A program made the position numbers and the translations under genes. From contig JAHJWB010000011.1 in the NCBI GenBank assembly GCA_018828125.1, forward strand, positions 1 to 44,511: a stretch of 44,511 nucleotides of DNA, given 5' to 3'. The first letter of the stretch is position 1, and every line of letters begins with the position of its first letter. Below, in pieces: positions 28,819 through 37,255 of the stretch. A model generated the notes under the pieces. It searched no databases. It had not been told where the DNA came from and worked only from the letters and a program-made list of their open reading frames with translations. The stretch is from Gammaproteobacteria bacterium (GTDB lineage Bacteria > Pseudomonadota > Gammaproteobacteria > Burkholderiales > Burkholderiaceae_C).

Positions 28819-30123
28819 ATGAGTGACCTCGCCATTACCGGCTTGCTGGTGCTTTCGCTGTTTCTGATTCTGGGCAGCGGGGTGTGGATCGGGCTCACGC
28901 TGTCGGGCGTGGCGTGGATCGGCATGCAGCTGTTCTCATCCCGGCCCGCGGGCGATGCGATGGCGGTGACCATCTGGGGGTCGGCATCAAGCTGGACCCT
29001 GACCGCCCTGCCCCTGTTCATCTGGATGGGCGAAATCCTGTTCCGCACGCGCTTGTCGCAAGACATGTTCAAGGGTTTGGCTCCGTGGGTGCAGTTGCTG
29101 CCAGGGCGATTGCTACATACCAACGTGGTGGGTTGCACCATTTTTGCCGCAGTGTCGGGCTCCAGCGCAGCCACCTGCGCCACCATCGGCAAGATGACGC
29201 TGCCTGAGCTCAAAGCCCGTGGATATCCCGAGCACATGATCGTCGGCACATTGGCCGGTGCCAGCACGCTGGGCCTGCTCATCCCGCCGTCCATCATCAT
29301 GATTGTCTACGGCGTGATGGCCGAGGTCTCGATCTCCAAACTGTTTGTGGCGGGCGTGCTGCCCGGCGCGCTGCTGGCGGCACTGTTCTCGGGGTACATC
29401 ATCGTGTGGGCCCTGCGCAACCCGGGGCAGATCCCGGAGGCCACAGAACGCCTCACGTTCATGCAGAAGCTTGCCGCGTCGCGCTCCCTGATTCCGGTGG
29501 TGCTGCTGATCGCCGCGGTGCTGGGCTCTATCTACACCGGCATTGCCACTGCCACCGAAGCCGCTGCCGTTGGGGTGGTGGGATCGCTCGCGCTGTCGGC
29601 ACTGCAGGGCTCCTTGAACTGGGTGAGTTTTCGCGACGCACTCATGGGCGCCACCCGCCTGTACTGCATGATCGCGCTCATTCTGGCGGGCGCTGCGTTC
29701 CTGACGCTGTCGATGGGCTACATCGGCCTGCCGCGCCATTTGGCAGAGTGGATTGCATCGCTGGGTCTGAACCAGGCGCAGCTAATTGCAGCGCTGGCGT
29801 TGTTCTTCATTGTGCTCGGCTCATTCTTGGACGGTATCTCAATGGTGGTGCTGACCATGGGCGTGCTGATGCCCACAGTGCAGGCCGCAGGCATCGACCC
29901 GATCTGGTTCGGCATTTTTGTGGTGCTGGTGGTCGAAATGGCGCAGATCACGCCACCCGTGGGCTTCAACCTGTTTGTGCTGCAAGGCATGACAGGGCGG
30001 CAACTGACCTGGATCGCCAAGGTCACGCTGCCCATGTTCCTGCTGATGTGCGCGGCTGTGGCGCTGATCTATGTCTTCCCTGGCATCGTCACCTGGTTGC
30101 CGCAGCAGATGTCGGCCCGCTGA
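28819..30123 (+). CDS. dctM: TRAP transporter large membrane subunit (DctM)
   Basis: A 434-residue protein of about 12 transmembrane helices. The DctM marks are LFIWMGEILFRT, SGSSAATCATIGKMTLPEL, GLLIPPSIIMIVYGVMAEVSISKLFVAG and the C-terminal EMAQITPPVGFNLFVLQG. It moves the substrate across the inner membrane using Na+. It lies 86 bp after dctQ, with no terminator in the gap, so the three genes are likely one operon. Confidence 0.95.
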   Translation: MSDLAITGLLVLSLFLILGSGVWIGLTLSGVAWIGMQLFSSRPAGDAMAVTIWGSASSWTLTALPLFIWMGEILFRTRLSQDMFKGLAPWVQLLPGRLLHTNVVGCTIFAAVSGSSAATCATIGKMTLPELKARGYPEHMIVGTLAGASTLGLLIPPSIIMIVYGVMAEVSISKLFVAGVLPGALLAALFSGYIIVWALRNPGQIPEATERLTFMQKLAASRSLIPVVLLIAAVLGSIYTGIATATEAAAVGVVGSLALSALQGSLNWVSFRDALMGATRLYCMIALILAGAAFLTLSMGYIGLPRHLAEWIASLGLNQAQLIAALALFFIVLGSFLDGISMVVLTMGVLMPTVQAAGIDPIWFGIFVVLVVEMAQITPPVGFNLFVLQGMTGRQLTWIAKVTLPMFLLMCAAVALIYVFPGIVTWLPQQMSAR

Positions 30124-30231
30124 GGAGGTCAAGCCAGTCGCTGCGCTGCGACCGCAGCAAGGGCATTGCAGCCCGAGAGAAGACGCGAAGCGGCTCAAAG
30201 CCAAGGCGTTTTCTTCAGCGACAATCGCCCG

Positions 30232-30615
30232 ATGCTGAACGTTCTCGCCATCTGCATCGGTGCCTCTGTGGGCGCATTGGCACGCTGGCGTCTGGGTTTG
30301 TGGCTCAGCCCCGGCGGCATCATTCCCTGGGGCACGCTGGTGGCCAACCTCATCGGTGGCTATCTGGTGGGACTGTGCGTGGCAGCGTTCCATGCCATGC
30401 CCCAACTGGACCCCGTATGGCGCCTCGCGCTGGTCACCGGTTTTTTGGGCGCCCTCACCACGTTCTCCAGCTTTTCCGCCGAAGTGGTGCAGATGCTGCT
30501 GGCACAACGTTACCTTGCAGCAGTTGGCACTACCGCCCTGCACTTGGCGGGCTCCCTCGGGCTCACCGTCCTTGGCATGCAAACTGCTTCATTTTTTATA
30601 GCGTCTCGCGGTTGA
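30232..30615 (+). CDS. crcB: Fluoride channel / exporter CrcB (Fluc)
   Basis: A 127-residue protein with four transmembrane helices, the normal Fluc length. It forms antiparallel dimers that let fluoride leave the cell. Family marks are GASVGALARWRLG, GTLVANLIGGYLVG (pore asparagine) and TGFLGALTTFSSFS (phenylalanine box). The ATG at 30232 fits the family; the frame is open further upstream. A GACAAT box lies 6 bp before the start, so the message may be nearly leaderless. I find no fluoride riboswitch upstream. The last few residues (FFIASRG) and the stop fall in a degenerate repeat copy. Confidence 0.92.
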   Translation: MLNVLAICIGASVGALARWRLGLWLSPGGIIPWGTLVANLIGGYLVGLCVAAFHAMPQLDPVWRLALVTGFLGALTTFSSFSAEVVQMLLAQRYLAAVGTTALHLAGSLGLTVLGMQTASFFIASRG

Positions 30616-30645
30616 TAGACTTGCGCCAGAGGCTATTTTCATATC
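30588..30645 (+). repeat. Degenerate palindromic repeat, copy 5 (crcB 3' end)
   Basis: It keeps the flanks ATTTTTTATAGC and GCGCCAGAGGCTATTTTCAT, but the left palindrome arm is changed (GTCTCGCG). The crcB stop codon (30613-30615) lies in its centre. Confidence 0.6.
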
Positions 30646-30795
30646 AAACCGTTGTCTCACTACACGCACAACATACCGCTGGAGACCTCGCAGAGCGTCC
30701 TCTTCCCGCTTGTCGCCCTCACCGGTCGTCGCAGCCTTCTCGCTTCACACGCGCCGCTTCTTTTTCTTCAACCCCACTGACACCGCGAGCCTTCC

Positions 30796-31659
30796 ATGGA
30801 AGCCAACACCCAACTGAACGATAGCCGTCTGGCAGATGCCTGGGCAGAACTACAAAGCCATGCCGCTGGCGGCAACGCACTGCACGCAGACGCGTACCGC
30901 CTCGCGTTTGCCGACCCGGAATTTCTGCTTCGCCGCGAGACGCGGGGCATTCGCTTTCAGCTGGAAATGCTCAAGCCCGATCTGGGTCAGGCCGAACAAG
31001 GCATTGAAAACACCGTGGTGGTGTACGGCAGCGCGCGCTTTGTTGCGCCTGACGAAGCCGCCACCCAGTTGGCCGAGGCCGAAGCCAGCGGCGATGAAGT
31101 ACGCCTGCAACGCGCCCATCAGGCCGTGCGTAACGCACGCTACTACGACCTGGCCCGCCAGTTTGGACGGGTAGTGGCCGAACACAGCGAACGCCAGCCG
31201 CCAGCGGACCGCATCTACATCTGCACCGGCGGTGGCCCCGGCATCATGGAGGCCGCCAACCGCGGCGCGCATGACGTGGGCGCCCTCAACGTGGGCCTGA
31301 ACATTGCCTTGCCCCACGAACAAAGCGGCAACCGGTTTATTTCACCGTCGCTGAGCTTCAAGTTTCATTACTTCGCGCTGCGCAAAATGCACTTCATGAT
31401 GCGTGCCAAGGCATTGGTGGCCTTCCCTGGCGGCTTTGGCACGCTGGACGAGCTGTTTGAAGTGCTCACCCTGGTGCAAACCAAAAAGGCCAAGCCAGTG
31501 CCCATCGTGCTGTTTGGCACGGACTACTGGAAGCGCCTCGTCAACTTCGAGGTCCTCGTCGAAGAAGGCACCATTTCGGCCCAGGACCTGAAGCTCTTCC
31601 ACTACACCGACAACCCACAGGAAGCGTGGGAGCTGATCAAGTCGTTCTACCAACTGTGA
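30796..31659 (+). CDS. LOG-family protein (cytokinin riboside phosphoribohydrolase-like)
   Basis: A 287-residue Rossmann-fold protein of the TIGR00730/LOG type. The nucleotide-monophosphate site motifs are ICTGGGPGIMEAANRGA and AFPGGFGTLDELFEVLTLVQ. An N-terminal extension of about 70 residues precedes the fold, which also has a short insertion after VVYGSARF. LOG enzymes remove ribose 5-phosphate from nucleoside monophosphates; many bacterial members act on AMP or related nucleotides rather than cytokinins. The 180-bp gap upstream holds the tail of a repeat copy and no other recognisable element. Confidence 0.85.
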   Translation: MEANTQLNDSRLADAWAELQSHAAGGNALHADAYRLAFADPEFLLRRETRGIRFQLEMLKPDLGQAEQGIENTVVVYGSARFVAPDEAATQLAEAEASGDEVRLQRAHQAVRNARYYDLARQFGRVVAEHSERQPPADRIYICTGGGPGIMEAANRGAHDVGALNVGLNIALPHEQSGNRFISPSLSFKFHYFALRKMHFMMRAKALVAFPGGFGTLDELFEVLTLVQTKKAKPVPIVLFGTDYWKRLVNFEVLVEEGTISAQDLKLFHYTDNPQEAWELIKSFYQL

Positions 31660-31694
31660 TCAGCAGCACCTGACCATGAGCCCATTGAATCCGC

Positions 31695-32705
31695 TCAGCG
31701 GATGATGGGTGGCGGCGGCGGGGGTACGGCAATCGGCGGCAGCACAAAAATGGGCCGCACGATAGGTGGCAAAACAAAAATGGGGGGGCGTACCACCGGA
31801 GGCGTTGTGGGGGGCGCCGTAGTGGGCGGCGGCGTCGCGGTGGGGGGAGTTGTCTGGCCTGGTGGGGGCCGTGTGGTGGGCGGCGTGGTCGGCGTAGGTG
31901 TGCCTGTGACCGGCGGCGGCGCCGGCACTGAAGGATCGAATGGCCCGGGTGTCGGGACTGGCACGGGCGCTGGCGTTGGCACGGATGGCGACGGTGATGG
32001 GGGCGGCACTGGGACAGGCGATGGCTCCGGCAGGGTGGGGTCGGGCGTTACCCGCTCCCCACCGCCCAACTGCTCACCGATAGCGAACGGCACGGGCGGC
32101 GGGGGCAATGGCAATACAGCCCGGGTGTGGGTATAAAACGGCAGTTGGCTGCTCGACACCACACGCACGGATTCACCGGCCTTCACGCCTACGCAGCCTG
32201 CCTCGGTGCACACCTCGATTTCATCCTGCTCCCCGGACACCACCAGTTCACCCTGATCATTGAACGCCACCAAAAAGGCCGAGCCGCGAATGCCCACCAC
32301 CGCCGTGGGCGTGGTGACCTTGTAGTTTTGCGGATTGCGTTTGCCGATCAGCCCGGTCACTGCACGCATGCCGCCGCGCAGCAGGCTGACCGCAAAATTC
32401 TCCTGGGCCGGGCCGCCCGTGTCGGCGTAGCGGGTGACGGTAAATTGCGAATCCGGGTACAGCGCCACCAAGCCGCCGTCCGAAAAACGGATCTGCGCGC
32501 GGCCACCTGCACCCGTCACGACCACGTCGCCGCTTTCCACCTCGGACCCTTTCGTGGCCGCTGCCACCACAGCCCCTCGGCGCAGTTGCACATCCCCGGT
32601 GGCGAATTGCACAGACCCGGCGGCCGCGAGCCCCTGCACAGGCCAGGCAGCCACCATGGCCATCCAGAGCGCGAGCCGGGAAGAAGGAAAATTGGATTGC
32701 TGCAT
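31695..32705 (-). CDS. Secreted FecR-domain protein with long Pro-rich tail
   Basis: A 336-residue protein starting at ATG 32705 (a GTG just before it is also possible), with GAGGGAG upstream. Residues 1-28 are a signal peptide without a lipobox cysteine. Residues about 30-180 form a FecR domain (GDVQLRRGA, RAQIRFSDGGLVALYPDSQFTV, TPTAVVGIRGSAFLV) with two cysteines in EVCTEAGC. Residues 195-336 are Pro-rich, ending with a doubled PIFVLPPI motif and PPPPPPIIR. There is no transmembrane helix, so it is not an iron-signalling FecR. It lies 11 bp behind the Slam-like barrel gene, implying a functional pair. A Gly-rich plus-strand ORF over it is a shadow. Confidence 0.8.
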   Translation of the reverse strand: MQQSNFPSSRLALWMAMVAAWPVQGLAAAGSVQFATGDVQLRRGAVVAAATKGSEVESGDVVVTGAGGRAQIRFSDGGLVALYPDSQFTVTRYADTGGPAQENFAVSLLRGGMRAVTGLIGKRNPQNYKVTTPTAVVGIRGSAFLVAFNDQGELVVSGEQDEIEVCTEAGCVGVKAGESVRVVSSSQLPFYTHTRAVLPLPPPPVPFAIGEQLGGGERVTPDPTLPEPSPVPVPPPSPSPSVPTPAPVPVPTPGPFDPSVPAPPPVTGTPTPTTPPTTRPPPGQTTPPTATPPPTTAPPTTPPVVRPPIFVLPPIVRPIFVLPPIAVPPPPPPIIR

Positions 32706-32716
32706 CACGGGCTCCC

Positions 32717-34054
32717 TCAGAACTCACGCCGTACGGTGACGGAAAAAATACGGCGGTCGTAGTCGGTGATGGGCAATGTGGAGTCATTGCGCGTCAACGC
32801 CCATTGGGGTGTGATCCGCCACCCCGGCGCAGGAAGCCACGATGCCCCCACCACCCAATGTGCCTGTCGGTCACGCCGGGTAACGCCGAAGAAAGGATCC
32901 ACCGCACCGTACTTGCGGCGCTCGTAGTTGAGGTGCGTGAATGCGGCCCATTGGGTGCTGATCGCCCATTGCACTCCACCCCGCAGCCCCACCAGGTCGT
33001 GCCCCAGGTTCTCTACCCCGTTGGCCTTGGGCGCCTCCTGTCCGGCGTAGAGCCCTGCATAAAAGAGGCTGCCGTTGCGCAGGACGTGGATGTAGGAGGT
33101 TCCACCCACCGTACGGCGCGTGTCCCGCAGCGTTTGGGTGGGATAACGCAGCCCCTGCACCTGCAAGAAAGTGTCCCATTGGCGGAATCCGTCGAGCCGG
33201 TAAATCCATTCACCCAATACCCCCCCAATATTGCGCAGGGTGTCGCCGTCCAACCGGTAGGTTGCGGCTTGTGCGCTCAGCATCCATTCGTGGCGCTCTA
33301 CGCGATAGGCTACCCCGGCATTCACATCCAGCTGGTCACTGTCGTAAGGCTTACCGGCGCTGGAGTGCCCGCGCACCTCTGCCGTTGCGGCGCCAATGAG
33401 GGACCAGCGCGCATCCAGCACATGCCGACCCCGCACATTGCCCGACAAGGCCGCGTACGAAGCCCGTTGCCCGTCGGCACCGGGCTGAAGTGTCCAGGGT
33501 GGTGTCCCGGGCGGTGATAGCGCGGGGGCATTCAGCCCGGGCCCCGCATTCACGTTGGAGTCGCGGCCCAGCGTGACATCAAGGTATCCCTTCCACGTGG
33601 ACCGCCCTTCATGGCCCATGCGGTCGTACGACACCAAAAACTGATCAATGCTGAGCGCGGCATCCACCGGAATGGCCCGGGCACGCGCCCGCTCAGACAG
33701 CGCCAGCACCGCTTTGCGGTCGCCGACGGCGTGCAGCGCCCGCGCCAGCTCCAGTTGGGCGACAGCATTGTCGGGCTGTGTGACGACCACACGCTCCCAG
33801 GCCATGATCGACCGGCTGTATTGGTGCGCGGCAAAGGCCGCACGGCCCATGGCCTCGTCAAATATCGGGTCGCCTGCCCGGCTGGACTCCTGCGCGTCCA
33901 GCAACTGAAAAGCCCGCAGGGCGTCGCCTTGCTGCACCAAGGACTGCGCCTGGCGCACCAGATCGTCGGCATGACTGAACGACCAAGGCGCCAAACACAG
34001 CAACGGCACCAGTAGCAGGTGCCGTGCAGGCCGTAAACCCATTTGAATGCGCAT
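32717..34054 (-). CDS. Outer-membrane TPR / beta-barrel protein (Slam-like)
   Basis: A 445-residue exported protein: signal peptide 1-29 (ending SFSHA-DDLV), a TPR-like helical domain about 30-145 (VQQGDALRAFQLLDAQ, FAAHQYSRSIMAWERVVVTQPDNAVAQLELARAL), then an amphipathic beta-rich domain about 150-445 ending in a phenylalanine (TVRREF), as outer-membrane barrels do. The TPR-plus-barrel order and the GRDSNVNAG start of the barrel resemble surface lipoprotein assembly modifiers (Slam, DUF560). GGGGGG lies before the ATG. The FecR-domain gene follows closely. Slam function is inferred; similar barrels of unknown role exist. Confidence 0.72.
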   Translation of the reverse strand: MRIQMGLRPARHLLLVPLLCLAPWSFSHADDLVRQAQSLVQQGDALRAFQLLDAQESSRAGDPIFDEAMGRAAFAAHQYSRSIMAWERVVVTQPDNAVAQLELARALHAVGDRKAVLALSERARARAIPVDAALSIDQFLVSYDRMGHEGRSTWKGYLDVTLGRDSNVNAGPGLNAPALSPPGTPPWTLQPGADGQRASYAALSGNVRGRHVLDARWSLIGAATAEVRGHSSAGKPYDSDQLDVNAGVAYRVERHEWMLSAQAATYRLDGDTLRNIGGVLGEWIYRLDGFRQWDTFLQVQGLRYPTQTLRDTRRTVGGTSYIHVLRNGSLFYAGLYAGQEAPKANGVENLGHDLVGLRGGVQWAISTQWAAFTHLNYERRKYGAVDPFFGVTRRDRQAHWVVGASWLPAPGWRITPQWALTRNDSTLPITDYDRRIFSVTVRREF

Positions 34055-34174
34055 AGCAGCCCCCCAGTGTCGGTACGCTGGAATCTACTCCTTTTCCCCT
34101 TCTTTGCTCACCCCCCATTTGCCCTATCCACGGCGCCGCAACATCCGGCGAGGCTCAGGAAAACCCAAGGCGCA

Positions 34175-35359
34175 TCAAAGGTGCGTGCTGCCTTTGCCTG
34201 CAGGCCCCATCCGCCAAGCCGTGCGCGCACCCGCCGCCACCGAGGCGCCCACCACCCAGAACAGGCCGCCCACCCCCATCACCGCGCCCGCGGTGCCAAA
34301 CAACATCGGCATGAGCACGCTGGATGCATTGATGGCCATGAGGCGCAGGCCCAACGCCTCGCCATGGCGGTGGGACGGCGTAATCTGGTGCAAGAGGCTC
34401 ATCATCATGGGCTGCACAGAGCCCAGTGCAAACCCCAATAGCACCGAACACACGCCCATGCCGAGCGCGCTGCCCAACAAGGGGTACACGCCAAACAGCA
34501 CCGCCGTCATCCCCATGGCGACTGCAATCACCACCCGCTCACGCAGACGCTCGGCCACCATAGGCATCAGCACCCGGATCACCACAGCCGCAATGGCAAA
34601 CGCACCCAGGATGGCGCCAATGACCGAGGCCGACAAACCTCGCTCGTGCCCCAGCAGCGGCACCACAAAGGTGTGCACGTCCCAGCACGATGACAGAAGC
34701 CAGTTCACGATCAGCAGGCGGCGAAACGGCGGCTCGTTCATCAAATCCCACGCGCGCTGGGGCGGGCCACCTGCCGCGGCAATCACCGGGGGCAGCTCCA
34801 CCGTGTCGCGCACCCAGAACCAGGTCAGCAGCGGCAGGATGGCCATTAGCGCAAAAGCCGCGCGGTACCCCTCCGTGCTGCCGGCGGCGCTGCCCGCATG
34901 GTCGATCATCAGCCCCGCGCAGAAGGGCCCGACGAAGTTGGACACCGCCGGGCCAATGGCCAGCCAGCTGAAGACTTGTTTGAGCTGGGTGGCGTCGTGC
35001 GCCGCCCGGCCCACATGCCGCTGCAGTGCAATGGTGGCAGCGCCGGTCGCGCCGCCGGTCATCAGCGCAGCGAGGCACAGCACCGGAAAAATGGGCCACG
35101 CCAGCGCCAACGCAGCGCCCACAGCGGCCACAGCTACTGAGTAACCAATGGGCCGCTTCAAACCGTGGCGGTCGGCATACCGCCCCGCGGGCAGCGCCAG
35201 AAACACTTGCGTCAGCGCAAACAGTGCCAGCAGCACACCCACCGCCGCAGCGCTGTAACCCTCGCGCAGGGCCAGCAGTGGCGCGGCTAGCCGCATGCCC
35301 GCCATGCACGCGTGGATGCAGATCTGCCCCGCGATCAACCGGGCCAGCGCCCAGTTCAC
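34175..35359 (-). CDS. MFS transporter, unknown substrate
   Basis: A 394-residue major facilitator with about 12 predicted helices. The loop 2-3 motif is ALPAGRYADRHGLKRPIG (motif A), and WLAIGPAVSNFVGPFCAGLMID lies in helix 5. It starts at GTG 35359, whose last bases overlap the rmuC stop (GTGA), so its translation is coupled to rmuC. The substrate cannot be inferred. The pairing with rmuC seems accidental in function. Confidence 0.85.
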   Translation of the reverse strand: MNWALARLIAGQICIHACMAGMRLAAPLLALREGYSAAAVGVLLALFALTQVFLALPAGRYADRHGLKRPIGYSVAVAAVGAALALAWPIFPVLCLAALMTGGATGAATIALQRHVGRAAHDATQLKQVFSWLAIGPAVSNFVGPFCAGLMIDHAGSAAGSTEGYRAAFALMAILPLLTWFWVRDTVELPPVIAAAGGPPQRAWDLMNEPPFRRLLIVNWLLSSCWDVHTFVVPLLGHERGLSASVIGAILGAFAIAAVVIRVLMPMVAERLRERVVIAVAMGMTAVLFGVYPLLGSALGMGVCSVLLGFALGSVQPMMMSLLHQITPSHRHGEALGLRLMAINASSVLMPMLFGTAGAVMGVGGLFWVVGASVAAGARTAWRMGPAGKGSTHL

Positions 35360-37176
35360 GACAGGTCGTCCTCAGCGTCCAGACCGAGCACCGCGTCCGT
35401 CTGTGTGCCGGGTAAAGGCACTGCAATCTCGGGTGCAGGCAAGTCCTGCACATCGCGCAGACGCTTTTGGATGGCGCGGGTGCGCACGCCCACCTCGTCA
35501 AACTTCTTGGCGGCAGCGTCGATGGATTTTTTGGTGGCTTCGACCACGTCGCCAAACTTGGCGAACTCGGTCTTCACGCTGCCCAGCAGGCTCCACACCT
35601 CGGACGAGCGCTTTTCAATCGCCAGCGTCTTGAACCCCATCTGCAGGCTGTTGAGCATGGCCGCCAGATTGGCCGGGCCGGTGATCATCACGCGGCAGTC
35701 GTTTTGCACCGCCTCCACCAAGCCTGGGCGGCGCATCACCTCGGCAAATAGGCCTTCGGTGGGCAGGTAGAGCACCGCAAAGTCGGTGGTGTGCGGGGGT
35801 GACACGTATTTGGCAAAGATCTTTCGCGCTTCCAGCTTGATCGACGTTTCAAACGCGTTGCCCGCCGACACCATCAGCAGTTTGTCCGCCGCATCCTGCG
35901 CATCCATCAGCCGCTGGTACTGCTCCACCGGGTACTTGGAATCAATCGGCAGCCACACGGGATGTTCGTCGCTTTTGCCCGGCAGCCGAATGGCAAATTC
36001 CACCAGTTCGTCACTGCCCGGCACGGTCTTGACGTTGCGCGCGAACTGGTCAGGCGTAAGCACGTTGTCGATGATGGCGCCCAGCTGCATTTCGCCCCAG
36101 GTGCCGCGCGACTTCACGTTGGTCATCACGCGTTTGAGATCGCCCACGCTGCCCGCCAGGGTCTGCATCTCGCCCAGGCCCTTGTGCACCTGTTCCAGCC
36201 GGTCGCTCACCAGCTTGAAGGATTCGCCCAGGCGCTGCTCCAGCGTGGCGTGGAGTTTTTCGTCCACCGTGCGACGCATTTCTTCGAGCTTGGTGGCGTT
36301 GTCCGCCTGGATGGCGCCCAGCCGTTCGTTGAGTGCGGTGCGCAGTTGCTCGGCGTTGTGCTGGCTGCCCTGTACCAGGCCCGCCAGTTGCTGCGACACC
36401 GCATCTTGCAACACCGAGAATTGGTTCTTGATCTGGTAGCCATTGGCTTCGAGCTGGTCCTTGAGCGCGGTAGACATGCCGCCCAGTTGCGTCTGGATGT
36501 CGCCCTTGAGCGAGTCGAGCGTAAGGCGCGTGGCGGCCTGCAGCGCTTCAAAACGCTCTTGAATGCGCTTTTCAAACAGCGCCGTGCTCTCACCCATGGC
36601 CTCGCGCGACTTGACACTTTCGGCCGCCAACGCGGCCGTGGTGGCCGTGAGTTCGGTGCGAAAGCGGGTCAATGTGTCAGACAGCTCTTTGCGCGCCGTG
36701 GCCGAATCGGCCTGGCCCTGCGCCAGGTGCGCAAGCAGCGCCTTGCTGCTCTCTTCCAGTCGGCCCGCCACAGCCTGCTGCAGGCCATCAAAGCGCTGCG
36801 CCAGCGACGCATCGAGCGCCGTCTGCCGCTGCGCAAGCCGCGACTCGAACTCGCCAAACGCCGACAGCAGCTCGGCCCGGCCATTGCGCGATTCGGCGAC
36901 CGCCTGGGACAGGCGTTCGTCCACCGCGTGGCGCAAGGTCTCCAGGGTGTGCTGGGTGGCCTGTGTGAACCCACTCAACTGCTTGGCCAACGCATCCATC
37001 GCACCATCGTTCTTGGCCACCGCCAGTTGCGTGGCTCGCGTGGTGTTCTCCACGGCGTGCAGGCGCGCCAGCCATTCGGGTGGCAAGTCCACCGGAGACC
37101 GTCGCACCAGCAGTACCACCAGCAAAATCACCACCAAGGCCAATGTGGCCAGCAATACAAGCGTGTCAGTAGTCAA
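35356..37176 (-). CDS. rmuC: DNA recombination protein RmuC
   Basis: A 606-residue protein. Residues 5-25 are one N-terminal transmembrane helix (VLLATLALVVILLVVLLV). Residues about 35-330 form long heptad-rich coiled coils. The C-terminal RmuC domain follows (KSRGTWGEMQLGAIIDNVLTPDQF, WLPIDSKYPVEQYQRL, FAVLYLPTEGLFAEVMRRPG). The PD-(D/E)xK-type fold is expected to act on branched or inverted-repeat DNA; in E. coli RmuC limits inversions at short inverted repeats. The coiled-coil part is longer than in E. coli (about 475 residues overall). Confidence 0.93.
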   Translation of the reverse strand: MTTDTLVLLATLALVVILLVVLLVRRSPVDLPPEWLARLHAVENTTRATQLAVAKNDGAMDALAKQLSGFTQATQHTLETLRHAVDERLSQAVAESRNGRAELLSAFGEFESRLAQRQTALDASLAQRFDGLQQAVAGRLEESSKALLAHLAQGQADSATARKELSDTLTRFRTELTATTAALAAESVKSREAMGESTALFEKRIQERFEALQAATRLTLDSLKGDIQTQLGGMSTALKDQLEANGYQIKNQFSVLQDAVSQQLAGLVQGSQHNAEQLRTALNERLGAIQADNATKLEEMRRTVDEKLHATLEQRLGESFKLVSDRLEQVHKGLGEMQTLAGSVGDLKRVMTNVKSRGTWGEMQLGAIIDNVLTPDQFARNVKTVPGSDELVEFAIRLPGKSDEHPVWLPIDSKYPVEQYQRLMDAQDAADKLLMVSAGNAFETSIKLEARKIFAKYVSPPHTTDFAVLYLPTEGLFAEVMRRPGLVEAVQNDCRVMITGPANLAAMLNSLQMGFKTLAIEKRSSEVWSLLGSVKTEFAKFGDVVEATKKSIDAAAKKFDEVGVRTRAIQKRLRDVQDLPAPEIAVPLPGTQTDAVLGLDAEDDLS

Positions 37177-37189
37177 GGCTGGTTACTAT

Positions 37190-37250
37190 TATTTTTATAG
37201 CTGTTAGCGCTTTATGGATAAGCGCTAGAGGCCAATTCCATTCAAATTTA
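37190..37250 (+). repeat. Dispersed palindromic repeat, copy 6 (consensus-like)
   Basis: Core AGCGCTT-TATGGAT-AAGCGCT, left flank TTTTTATAGCTGTT, right flank AGAGGCCAATTCCATTC. It fills the gap between the dehydrogenase stop (37256) and the rmuC start (37176) on the minus strand. Confidence 0.82.
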
Positions 37251-37255
37251 CGATG

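Noticed and set aside
30124..30231. Possible fluoride riboswitch before crcB
   Set aside because: The conserved crcB-motif segments are not found, and the likely -10 box leaves no room for a leader.
31702..32136. Plus-strand Gly/Thr-rich ORF of 144 codons
   Set aside because: It is the complement of the Pro-rich tail of the FecR-domain protein; the low-complexity DNA keeps several frames open.
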